From positions 1 through 45,195 of the forward strand of contig VBPC01000156.1 in assembly GCA_005887895.1 (NCBI GenBank): DNA of 45,195 nt. The letters run 5' to 3'. The notes under the pieces were generated by a model. It did no database searches and was not told the DNA's origin. It worked only from the letters and a program-made list of their open reading frames with translations. A program made the position numbers and the translations under genes. Below are positions 16,618 to 24,440 of this stretch, in pieces; position 1 is the first letter of the stretch; the number at the start of each line of letters is the position of its first letter. The DNA comes from Candidatus Rokuibacteriota bacterium. GTDB lineage: Bacteria > Methylomirabilota > Methylomirabilia > Rokubacteriales > CSP1-6.

Positions 16618-18315
16618 GTGACCAGACAGAGCCGTCTCCCGCGTCCCGGTCTCGACCGCTCGCTGCCCGTCTGGCTCGCCGCCGCGCTCGTCCTGCTGTT
16701 CCTCATGGCGCTGCCGCTCGGGTGGCTGGTCCGGGTCAGCGTCAGCCAGGAGGGCGGCGGCGTCACGCTCGCCCACTATCGTGCGGTCCTCGCCGATCCG
16801 GCGCTGCGCCGCGCGCTCGGGAACACGCTCGTGCTGGCGTTCTGGGTGGGGCTGGCCTCGATCGCGGTCGGCGCGCCACTGGCCTGGCTGACGGCGCGCA
16901 CCGATCTGCCCGGCAAGGGCGTCCTGCGGGCGCTCGTGCTGGCCTCGTTCGTGACGCCGCCCTTTCTCGGCGCCTTCGCGTGGGTGATGCTGGCCGGGCC
17001 CAACGCCGGATTGCTCAACACGCTCTGGCGCCGGTTGACGGGTCTCGACTCGCCGCTCGTGGACATCTTCACGATGCCCGGGCTCGTGTTCGTGGTGACG
17101 CTCTACACGTTCCCGTACGTCTACATCATGCTCGTCAACACGCTGGCCCTGATCGCCTCCGACCTCGAGGAGGCGGCGGCGATCCTCGGCGCCGGCCGGC
17201 TCGGCGTGGCGCTGACGGTCACGCTGCCGCTGGTCCTGCCGGCGCTCGTCAGCGGTTTCATCCTGGCCGTGCTGCAGGCCCTGGCGCTGTTCGGCTCGCC
17301 CGCGATCCTGGCGCTGCCGGCCGGCTTCCACACGATCACGACCCAGATCTGGTCGTTCTTCCACTATCCGCCGAAGATCGAGCAGGCGGCGGCCTTCTCG
17401 CTGCCGCTCCTGCTGGCGACGGCGCTCCTGCTGCTCGTCCAGAAGCGCGTGCTCGGCCGGCGCGGCTACGTGGCGGTCGGCGGCAAGGGCGGCCAGCGAC
17501 GCACGATCGCGCTCGGGGCCTGGCGCTGGCCGGCGCTGGCCGCCGGCCTGGCGGTGATGGCGTGCTCGATCGTCCTGCCCTACGGCATCCTCGCCAAGGC
17601 CGCGCTCTCGCGCGCGTGGGCCCAGCCGCTGACGTGGAGCAATCTCACGCTGGCCAACTTCACGTTCACCTTCGTCGACTACGGCGCCACCCAGGCGGCG
17701 ATCGTCAACACGCTCGAGCTCGGGGTGGCGACCGCGACCGTCGGCGCCGTGCTGGTGGCGCTGCTCGCCTACGTCGCCACCCGCCGGCTCGTCGTCGGCC
17801 ACCAGGTGGTCGCGTTCCTGGCGCTGGCGCCGATCGTCATCCCCGGCGTCGTCCTCGCCGTCGCGCTGTTCATCGCCTACACGCGGCCGCCGTTCGTCCT
17901 GTACGGCACGCTGGCCATCCTCTTCATCGCCTACCTGACCAAGGAGCTGCCGACCGGCTACGCACAGTCGGACGCGACGTTCCGCGGCATCCCGGCCGAG
18001 CTCGAGGACGCCGGGCGCATCCTGGGCGCCGGGCGCCTGCGCATCCTGCGCGACGTCACCGCGCCGCTGGCCCGCAGCGGCATCATCGCGGCCTGGTGCT
18101 TCATCTTCATCGGCGTCATCCGCGAGCTGTCGGCGTCGATCATCCTCTTCACGCCGGCCACCAGGGTGATGTCGGTCGTCATCTTCGACCTGAAGGAGGA
18201 GGGCCAGTTCGGGGCCATCGCCGTCCTCGGCCTCACCATGCTGGCGCTCACCTTCGCCACCGTCGCGCTGATGCAGCGCGTGCTGGGGCGCGACATGCTG
18301 GGCGCGCGAGAGTGA
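16618..18315 (+). CDS. ABC transporter permease, fused two-domain (FbpB-like)
   Basis: The 565-residue product has about twelve membrane segments arranged as two tandem binding-protein-dependent transport domains, as in FbpB/iron and 2-aminoethylphosphonate importers. The cytoplasmic EAA loops that dock onto the ATPase are visible in both halves: LEEAAAILGAGRLG near residue 185 and LEDAGRILGAGRLR near residue 463. The fused length (around 550) is normal for this group, so a single protein replaces two permease subunits. The start is GTG 16618; there is no clear ribosome binding site and other starts are possible. The next gene begins one base after its stop. Confidence 0.92.
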   Translation: MTRQSRLPRPGLDRSLPVWLAAALVLLFLMALPLGWLVRVSVSQEGGGVTLAHYRAVLADPALRRALGNTLVLAFWVGLASIAVGAPLAWLTARTDLPGKGVLRALVLASFVTPPFLGAFAWVMLAGPNAGLLNTLWRRLTGLDSPLVDIFTMPGLVFVVTLYTFPYVYIMLVNTLALIASDLEEAAAILGAGRLGVALTVTLPLVLPALVSGFILAVLQALALFGSPAILALPAGFHTITTQIWSFFHYPPKIEQAAAFSLPLLLATALLLLVQKRVLGRRGYVAVGGKGGQRRTIALGAWRWPALAAGLAVMACSIVLPYGILAKAALSRAWAQPLTWSNLTLANFTFTFVDYGATQAAIVNTLELGVATATVGAVLVALLAYVATRRLVVGHQVVAFLALAPIVIPGVVLAVALFIAYTRPPFVLYGTLAILFIAYLTKELPTGYAQSDATFRGIPAELEDAGRILGAGRLRILRDVTAPLARSGIIAAWCFIFIGVIRELSASIILFTPATRVMSVVIFDLKEEGQFGAIAVLGLTMLALTFATVALMQRVLGRDMLGARE

Positions 18316-18316
18316 C

Positions 18317-19402
18317 ATGCCCGGCGTGACGATGAAGGAGCTCAGCAAGCGCTACGGCGAGGTCGGCGCCGTGCAGGGTCTCTCGCTCAGCGTCGAGCCC
18401 GGCGAGCTGCTGGCGCTGCTGGGCCCCTCCGGCTGCGGCAAGACGACGACGCTCCGGCTGGTGGCGGGCTTCCTCACGCCGGAGGCGGGCGAGATCTGGG
18501 TCGGCGATCGCTGCCTGTCGTCGCCGGCGGCCGTGGTGGCGCCCGAGCGGCGGCGGATGGCGATGATCTTCCAGAGCTACGCGCTGTGGCCGCACATGAC
18601 GGTCGCCCAGAACGTCGCCTACGGGCTGCGCTTCAAGCCCGGCCTGGCGCGGGCCGCGCGCGACGCGCGGGTGCGCGAGATGCTGCGCGTGGTGCAGCTG
18701 GCCGGCTACGAGAGCCGCTATCCCGGCGAGCTGAGCGGAGGCCAGCAGCAGCGGGTCGCGGTGGCGCGCGCCCTGGTGGTCGAGCCGGAGATCCTGCTGC
18801 TCGACGAGCCCCTGTCGAACCTCGACGCCAACCTGCGCGAGGAGATGCGCTTCGAGATCCGGCGGCTGCACGAGGCGTTCGCGATCACGACGCTCTACGT
18901 CACCCACGACCAGGCGGAGGCCATGGTGATCTCCGACCGCATCGCCGTCCTCGAGCGCGGCCGCGTCGTCCAGGTCGGCGGCGCCGACGAGATCTTCCTC
19001 CGGCCGCGCACGCGCTTCGTGGCCGAGTTCATCGGCCGCACGAACGTGATCGAGGGCGTCGCGGAGTCGACCGACGCGCTGGCCCGCGGCGGGCTGCGCC
19101 TGCGCGTGGCCGGCGGCCTGTCGCCGGGCGCGCCGGCGGCGGTGTCGATCCGGCCCCACGACATCGCGCTCGCGCCGACGGGCGCCGCGCCGTCGGGGCC
19201 GCTGGACAACGCGCTGCGTGGCATCGTGAAGCGTGCGAGCTTTCTCGGCGACAGCGTCGACTACCAGGTCGCGATCGCCGGGACCGACGTGGTGCTGCGC
19301 GTCGTCACCCCCGCCGTCCGACGGTTCGGGGCCGGCGACGCCGTCGCGCTGACGATCGCGCCGGCCGCCTGCGTGACGCTCGGCGCCGAGGGCCCGGCGT
19401 GA
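18317..19402 (+). CDS. ABC transporter ATP-binding protein (Fbp/Pot type with TOBE domain)
   Basis: The 361-residue product is a complete ABC ATPase: Walker A GPSGCGKTT (residues 36-44), Q-loop FQSYALWPHMTV, signature LSGGQQQ (139-145), Walker B LLLDEP (160-165), D-loop SNLDAN and switch H197 in YVTHDQAEA. After residue about 240 it has the MOI/TOBE regulatory beta domain of the carbohydrate/iron/spermidine importer class (SIRPHDIALAP). It energises the permease encoded immediately upstream at the cytoplasmic face. Its stop overlaps the start of the CoA transferase gene as GTGA. Confidence 0.95.
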   Translation: MPGVTMKELSKRYGEVGAVQGLSLSVEPGELLALLGPSGCGKTTTLRLVAGFLTPEAGEIWVGDRCLSSPAAVVAPERRRMAMIFQSYALWPHMTVAQNVAYGLRFKPGLARAARDARVREMLRVVQLAGYESRYPGELSGGQQQRVAVARALVVEPEILLLDEPLSNLDANLREEMRFEIRRLHEAFAITTLYVTHDQAEAMVISDRIAVLERGRVVQVGGADEIFLRPRTRFVAEFIGRTNVIEGVAESTDALARGGLRLRVAGGLSPGAPAAVSIRPHDIALAPTGAAPSGPLDNALRGIVKRASFLGDSVDYQVAIAGTDVVLRVVTPAVRRFGAGDAVALTIAPAACVTLGAEGPA

Positions 19403-20595
19403 GCGCGCGCCGGCGTCCACTGGACGGCATCCGCGTGCTGGAGCTGGCCCAGGTCGTCGCGGGGCCGTTCTGCGGCACGCTCATGGCGGAGTTCGGCGCC
19501 GAGGTCATCAAGACCGAGCTGCCCGGCCGCGGCGACGACCTGCGCCGGCTGGGGCCCGTCGAGGACGGCACCTCGTACTGGTTCGCCGTCGACAACCGCA
19601 ACAAGAAGCTCATGACGCTCGACCTGCACCGGCCGGGCGGCCAGGACGTCGTCAAGCGGCTCGTGCCTCACTGCGACGTCGTGCTGGAGAACTTCCGGCC
19701 CGGCGTGCTCGAGAAGTGGGGCCTCGGCTGGGACGCGCTGCACGCGATCAACCCGCGGCTCGTCATGGCGCGCATCACCGCCTTCGGCCAGACGGGGCCG
19801 TTGCGCGACGGGCCCGGGTACGCGGCCATCGGCTCGGCGTTCGGCGGCACCTGGTACATCAACGGACCGGCCGACCGGCCGCCGGCGCGACCGACGCCCG
19901 TCTATCCCGACTACATGACGGGCCTGTTCACCGCCTTCGGCGTGATGGCCGCGCTCCGCCACCGCGACGCGACCGGCGAGGGCCAGTGGATCGACGCCTC
20001 GCTGTACGAGTCGGCGTTCCGCGTCATGGAGTACACCACCACGCTCTACGGCCGGCAGGGCGTGGTGCGCGAGCGCGGCGGGCTGCAGCACGCCGGGTGG
20101 CCGGGCGGCGCGTTCCAGACGCAGGACGACCACTGGATCGTCTTCACCGCGCCCGCCCAGCATCTGTTCGAGCGCCTGTGCACGATGCTGGGCCATCCCG
20201 AGCTCCCCCGCGATCCGCGCTTCGCGAGCGGCCGCGAGCGCCCCCAGCACATCGGCGTCATCCTCGAGATCGCGCAGGGCTGGTTCGCCGCGCGGACGTT
20301 CGACAAGGCCGTCGAGGAGCTGCGGGCGGCCGACATCCCGCACTCGCCGATCATGAGCATGGCCGACATCTTCCGCGATCCGCACTACCGCGCCCGCCAG
20401 ATGATCGTCGACGTCCCCGCCGAGGGCCTCGGCTCGCTGCCGCAGCCGGGCGTCATCCCGAAGCTGTCGCTGACGCCGGGGCGTGTCGATCACGCTGGCG
20501 CCGCGCTGGGGCGGCACACCGACGAGATCCTGTCCGGCCTGCTCGGCCTCTCGGCCGACGAGATCGCGCGCCTGCGGTCCGACGGTATCGTGTAG
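19399..20595 (+). CDS. CaiB/BaiF family CoA transferase (class III)
   Basis: The 398-residue product is a family III CoA transferase. It shows LDGIRVLELAQVVAGPFCG at the N-terminus, KTELPGRGDDLR, the catalytic aspartate D171 in YPDYMTG, GEGQWIDASLYES and the C-terminal HTDEIL. The enzyme moves CoA between carboxylic acids in the cytosol via an aspartyl-CoA thioester; formyl-, carnitinyl- and succinyl-type relatives cannot be separated by reading. GTG 19399 overlaps the ATPase stop. Its position right after a complete acid- or iron-type importer and an MmgE/PrpD enzyme fits uptake and CoA activation of an organic acid (inference). Confidence 0.94.
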   Translation: MSARRRPLDGIRVLELAQVVAGPFCGTLMAEFGAEVIKTELPGRGDDLRRLGPVEDGTSYWFAVDNRNKKLMTLDLHRPGGQDVVKRLVPHCDVVLENFRPGVLEKWGLGWDALHAINPRLVMARITAFGQTGPLRDGPGYAAIGSAFGGTWYINGPADRPPARPTPVYPDYMTGLFTAFGVMAALRHRDATGEGQWIDASLYESAFRVMEYTTTLYGRQGVVRERGGLQHAGWPGGAFQTQDDHWIVFTAPAQHLFERLCTMLGHPELPRDPRFASGRERPQHIGVILEIAQGWFAARTFDKAVEELRAADIPHSPIMSMADIFRDPHYRARQMIVDVPAEGLGSLPQPGVIPKLSLTPGRVDHAGAALGRHTDEILSGLLGLSADEIARLRSDGIV

Positions 20596-20603
20596 GCGGT
20601 GCG

Positions 20604-21668
20604 ATGCGCTTCGGCGTCTGCGTGATGGCCAACGTCGACGAGATCGGGTTCTTCAACCATGCCGAGACGCTCGGCTACGACTCGGTCTGGGTGACCGACA
20701 GCCAGATGCTGTTCTCCGACTGCTACGCGGTGCTGGCGCTGGCCGCGCGCCAGACCACGCGGCTGCGTCTCGGCCCCGGGACCGCCATCTGCGGCACCCG
20801 CATCCCGCCGGTGCACGTCGCGGCGATGGCCACGCTGAACCGCCTGGCGCCGGGCCGCGTGCACCTCGGCATCGGCACCGGCAACACGGCGACCCGCACG
20901 ATGGGCCAGCGGCCGATGAAGGTGGCCGACTATCGCGAGTACCTGCGCGTGCTGAGCGCCCTGCTGCGCGGCGAGGTGGTGGACTACACCTACGAGGGTG
21001 CGACGCGCCCGGTGAAGATCCTGATGCACGGCGAGAAGTACATGAGTCTCGAGCCGAAGATCCCGCTGTACGTCTCGGGCTTCGGCCCGCGGGCCATGGA
21101 GCTGGCCGGTGAGTTCGGCGACGGCCTCGTCTTCGCCATCCCGCCGCGCGGCATCCCGGTGCGGGAGGCGCTGGCCCGGGTGGCGGTCGGTGCCGCGCGG
21201 GCCGGCCGGCGGCTGGACGGCTTCCGCAACTGCGCGCTCGTCAACCTGGCGCTGCTCGAGCCCGGCGAGCGGGCGGACTCCGAGCGCGTCCTGCGCGCCG
21301 TCGGCCCCAACGTCATGGCCAGCGTCTACTATTTTTACGACGAGGTGCGCGAGCGCCGCAGCGAGCCGCCGGCGTTCCTGCAGCGCATCTGGAAGCGCTA
21401 CTGCGCGCTCGTGGAGCAGACGCCCGAGGCCTACCGGCACTTTCGCACCCACGAGCTCCACTACACGGCGCTGCACCCCGGCGAGGCCGAGCTGATCGAC
21501 GCCGACCTCGTGCGCGCCACCTGCCTGGTCGGCACCGCCGACGAGCTGGTCGAGCGGATCCGCGAGCTCGAGGGGGAGGGGCTCCAGGAGCTGATGTTCG
21601 CCACCGGGGTGGACGCGAAGTGGCGGCTCGCCGAGGACCTCGCGGGGCAGGTGATGGCGCGGCTCTAG
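20604..21668 (+). CDS. LLM-class flavin/F420-dependent oxidoreductase
   Basis: The 354-residue product is a luciferase-like TIM-barrel oxidoreductase. Signatures include FFNHAETLGYDSVWVTDSQ, RLRLGPGTAICGTRIPPVH, GRVHLGIGTGN and, after the insertion region, PLYVSGFGPRAMELAGEFGDGLVF, plus a C-terminal VGTADELVERIREL segment that sets it among the F420-dependent methylenetetrahydromethanopterin-reductase-like group. Cofactor (FMN or F420) is not decided by these motifs. It starts eight bases after the CoA transferase stop and may complete the pathway of that operon. Substrate is unknown. Confidence 0.92.
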   Translation: MRFGVCVMANVDEIGFFNHAETLGYDSVWVTDSQMLFSDCYAVLALAARQTTRLRLGPGTAICGTRIPPVHVAAMATLNRLAPGRVHLGIGTGNTATRTMGQRPMKVADYREYLRVLSALLRGEVVDYTYEGATRPVKILMHGEKYMSLEPKIPLYVSGFGPRAMELAGEFGDGLVFAIPPRGIPVREALARVAVGAARAGRRLDGFRNCALVNLALLEPGERADSERVLRAVGPNVMASVYYFYDEVRERRSEPPAFLQRIWKRYCALVEQTPEAYRHFRTHELHYTALHPGEAELIDADLVRATCLVGTADELVERIRELEGEGLQELMFATGVDAKWRLAEDLAGQVMARL

Positions 21669-21724
21669 CGCGGCGTCTCAGAAGGCTTGACCCCGACCCC
21701 GCCGTCACGCTATATCAGCGGGTG

Positions 21725-22447
21725 ATGTCTCGGGCCTCCGCCGTCCTGCTGGTCCTGGCCGTCGTGCTCGTCAGCGGCTGTGCCTCGTCCGCGCCGCCGC
21801 CGCCCTCGCGCCCGGCCGCCCGTCCGTTCGAGACCGTGCGGCGGGTGGCCGTCGTCGTCTCCGGCGACAGCCGATTCAGCGTAGTCGAGCACAGCGCCGA
21901 GCCGGGACGCACCTTCGACGGGCTGATGAAGTGGAACTCCGCGCTGGCGGTGTTCCGGCCCATCGCGGACCTTCTCCATCGGGGCATCAACTGGCTGCTC
22001 GCCCTCGACCGCACGACCGATACCGAGCCCGAGGCCGAGGCCGTCTCGCCCCGCGCGGTGGTCGCCGACGCCTTCGCGCGCACGCTGCAGGCCAGCACCG
22101 AGTTCGACGAGATCCAGGTCGTCGAGCGGGAGCCGTTCGGCGACGACCGCCGCCGCCTGGACGCCATCATCCGCCTGACGGTGCCGGCGTGGGGTCTCGT
22201 GCGGGTTCGCGAGGGCGAGCCCGACCTGATCTCGGGCTTCGCCGACGTCCGCGCCCAGCTCGTGGTCCGCAGCACCGGGGTCGTGCTCTGGGAGGCCGGC
22301 GAGGACGTGACCGATCCGGAGCGGCTGCCGCTGGCGTCGTTCACTGGCGACAAGCAGTTCACCCGACACCACCTCGTCGAGGTGCTGGAGCGGGCGGGCC
22401 AGCGGCTCGCCAACGAGCTCGTGTACGCGCGGAGTGCCGGCCGATGA
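21725..22447 (+). CDS. putative lipoprotein of unknown function
   Basis: The 240-residue product has a lipoprotein signal peptide ending in the lipobox LVSGC, so it should be acylated on that cysteine (residue 19) and membrane-anchored. The rest is a mixed alpha/beta sequence with VRRVAVVVSGDSRFSVVE, a DEIQVV strand and a DDRRRLDAIIRLTVPAWGL segment; I do not recognise a family with certainty, though this resembles small lipoproteins that report or stabilise envelope components. ATG 21725 is chosen because it directly precedes the signal peptide; GTG 21722 is equivalent. It overlaps the second lipoprotein gene by ATGA, suggesting the two act as a pair. Confidence 0.8.
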   Translation: MSRASAVLLVLAVVLVSGCASSAPPPPSRPAARPFETVRRVAVVVSGDSRFSVVEHSAEPGRTFDGLMKWNSALAVFRPIADLLHRGINWLLALDRTTDTEPEAEAVSPRAVVADAFARTLQASTEFDEIQVVEREPFGDDRRRLDAIIRLTVPAWGLVRVREGEPDLISGFADVRAQLVVRSTGVVLWEAGEDVTDPERLPLASFTGDKQFTRHHLVEVLERAGQRLANELVYARSAGR

Positions 22448-23055
22448 GCCCGGGTCGCCGGGTGGCGATGCTCTCGCTGGCGGCCCTGCTGGCCGGCGGC
22501 TGCGCGGCCGGCACCGCCGGCCTCGACGTGCGGTATCCCGAGGCCGGCGTGAACCGCGCGATGCTGAGCACGGTGGCGCCCCGCGCGGTCGAGATCGTCC
22601 CCGTCGTCGATCGCCGCGTCGACCCCACGCGCATCGGCACGAGCCCGAAGACGGGCCAGGACATCGTGACGGCGCGTCCGGTGACCGAGGTGGTCCGCGA
22701 GGCGCTGGCGCTCGAGCTCGCGAAGAACGGGCACGCCGTCGTCGCCGGCCGGCGCGACGTGGCGCTGGCCGCCAGCGTCGAGGAGTTCTGGCTCGACACG
22801 GTCGTCGGCCACTCGACCACGCAGTACGTCGGCAAGATCGCGGTGGCGCTGGCGGTGACGGACGGGCGCACCGGCGACGCCGTGCTGGCTCGCCGGTACA
22901 TCGGCATCAAGCGGCGCGCCACCGAGACGGACTCCGCGGGCGAGGACGCGGAGCGCAAGGTGATGGACGCCGCGCTCGCCCGGGTCATGCACGACCTCGC
23001 GACCGATCCCGAGCTGGTCCGCGCGCTGGCCGCGGTGCCGGCGACGCGCCCCTAA
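22444..23055 (+). CDS. putative lipoprotein, YajG-like
   Basis: The 203-residue product has a signal peptide ending LLAGGC (lipid-modified cysteine at residue 20). The mature part has the YajG-type arrangement: VEIVPVVDRRVD, GTSPKTGQDIVTARPVTEVVREALALELAKNGHAV, a strand LAASVEEFWLDTVVGHST, and a conserved DAALARVMHDLATDPEL tail. YajG-family lipoproteins are envelope proteins without assigned function. It overlaps the preceding lipoprotein gene (ATGA) and its stop codon interlocks with the stop of the convergent amidohydrolase gene (CTAA at 23052-23055). Confidence 0.82.
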   Translation: MSPGRRVAMLSLAALLAGGCAAGTAGLDVRYPEAGVNRAMLSTVAPRAVEIVPVVDRRVDPTRIGTSPKTGQDIVTARPVTEVVREALALELAKNGHAVVAGRRDVALAASVEEFWLDTVVGHSTTQYVGKIAVALAVTDGRTGDAVLARRYIGIKRRATETDSAGEDAERKVMDAALARVMHDLATDPELVRALAAVPATRP

Positions 23056-24440
23056 CTCAGCCCCAAGCCCGAGGGCGGCACGAGGTCGCGGCGCTCGGCG
23101 AACAGCCGGCGCCACGCCGCGCGGGCGATGCGATCGGCCTCGGCCACCACCGCCGGCTCGTCCAGCGTCAGCACACAGCGGTCGCGCATGACGAAGCGGC
23201 CGTCGACCATCACGTCCCGCACGTCCGAGGCCTGGCCGTTGTGCACGACGTCGGAGATGACGCGCAGGGCGGGCGTCAGGTGGGGGCGGCGCAGGTCGAC
23301 GACGATCAGGTCGGCGCGGCGGCCGCCGGTCAGCCGGCCGCCGTCGGCGACCCCGAGGGCGTCGTAGCCGTTGCGCGTCGCCCACGCCAGCGCCTGCTCC
23401 GGCGTCGGCCGTCGCCCATCCTGCCGCCGCACGCGCTCCATGAACATCGCCGTGCGCGTGACCTCCACCATGTCCTCGGCCATGTTGTCGCTGCCGAGCG
23501 TGATGCGACAGCCGGCGCGCTCGAGCGCGTCGACGCGCGCGGCCAGTCCGCGACGGGCGGCGATGGCGGAGTTGATCGCGACGGCGGTGCGGGCGGCGCC
23601 GAGCGTGTCCTCCTCCTCGGCGGTCATGCAGCGGCAGTGGGCGGCGACGAGCCGGTCGGACAGGAACCCCGTGCGCGCCAGGTACTCCGTCGGCAGCACG
23701 CCGCGCTCCTGCTTCACGGCGGCGACCTCCCCCCAGATCTGGTTCAGATGCACGGTGGCGAGCACGCCGAGCTCATCCTGCAGCTTGCGCAAGCGCCCGA
23801 GCAGCTCGGGCGAGCACATGTCGGGGGCCCACGCCGCCAGACCGACCTGCACGCGCCCGTCGGCGGCGCCGTGCCACCGCGCGTGGAGCGCGCGGATGCG
23901 GGCGAGGCCAGTCTCGCCGAGCGTCGGATCGAGCTCGAACGGCCCCGGCTGGCCAATCGACGCCTGCGCGCGGTCCCAGGCGCGCTCGCACAGCACCAGG
24001 CGCAGCCCGGTGGCGGCGAGCGCCTCCGCGTAGCCGCCCAGCGCCGTGCCTTCCTCCAGCACCAGCGTCGTCCCGCTGCGAATGGCCTCGAGCGCGCCCA
24101 GCAGCGCCATGACGCGCTCCTCGTCGGCGGTGAGCGTCGGCAACGGCAGTGGCGCCAGGCCGCCGGTGAAGGGTGGCGTGTGGGGTGGCGAGAGATCCTC
24201 GTAGATGCCGCGCGCCAGCACGCGAGAGAGGTGCGTGTGGGTGTTGGCGAAGCCGGGAAAGATCGCGCAGCCCACGCCCTCGACGAGCTCGGCGCCGGGA
24301 TAGCGGGCGCGGACGTCGGGCGACGGACCGATCAGCGCGACGCGGCCGTTCTCCACGGCGAGCGCCGCGTCGTAGTGGATCGTGTCGGTGTCGTCGCCGG
24401 CGACGATGGTGGCGCCGTGAATGACGACCGGCGCGCTCAC
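23052..24440 (-). CDS. amidohydrolase family protein (TrzA/ATZ-like)
   Basis: The 462-residue product is a metal-dependent amidohydrolase of the cytosine/atrazine chlorohydrolase-like group. Metal ligands appear as H68-T-H70 in GFANTHTHLSR, a histidine in VHLNQIW, VAAHCRC, and aspartate in TLGSDNMAEDMVE. N- and C-terminal strands form the small composite domain (VVIHGATIVAGDD, ADLIVVDLRRPH, VMVDGRFVMRD). It should deaminate or hydrolyse a ring or amide substrate in the cytosol. The start is GTG 24440, overlapping the ThDP enzyme stop as GTGA. It is the last gene of the minus-strand operon that starts at 28012. Confidence 0.92.
   Translation of the reverse strand: MSAPVVIHGATIVAGDDTDTIHYDAALAVENGRVALIGPSPDVRARYPGAELVEGVGCAIFPGFANTHTHLSRVLARGIYEDLSPPHTPPFTGGLAPLPLPTLTADEERVMALLGALEAIRSGTTLVLEEGTALGGYAEALAATGLRLVLCERAWDRAQASIGQPGPFELDPTLGETGLARIRALHARWHGAADGRVQVGLAAWAPDMCSPELLGRLRKLQDELGVLATVHLNQIWGEVAAVKQERGVLPTEYLARTGFLSDRLVAAHCRCMTAEEEDTLGAARTAVAINSAIAARRGLAARVDALERAGCRITLGSDNMAEDMVEVTRTAMFMERVRRQDGRRPTPEQALAWATRNGYDALGVADGGRLTGGRRADLIVVDLRRPHLTPALRVISDVVHNGQASDVRDVMVDGRFVMRDRCVLTLDEPAVVAEADRIARAAWRRLFAERRDLVPPSGLGLS

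Noticed and set aside
15559-18348. Minus-strand open frame of 929 codons
   Set aside because: Antisense to two ABC genes, extremely rich in R, Q, E, D and H, with no recognisable domain.
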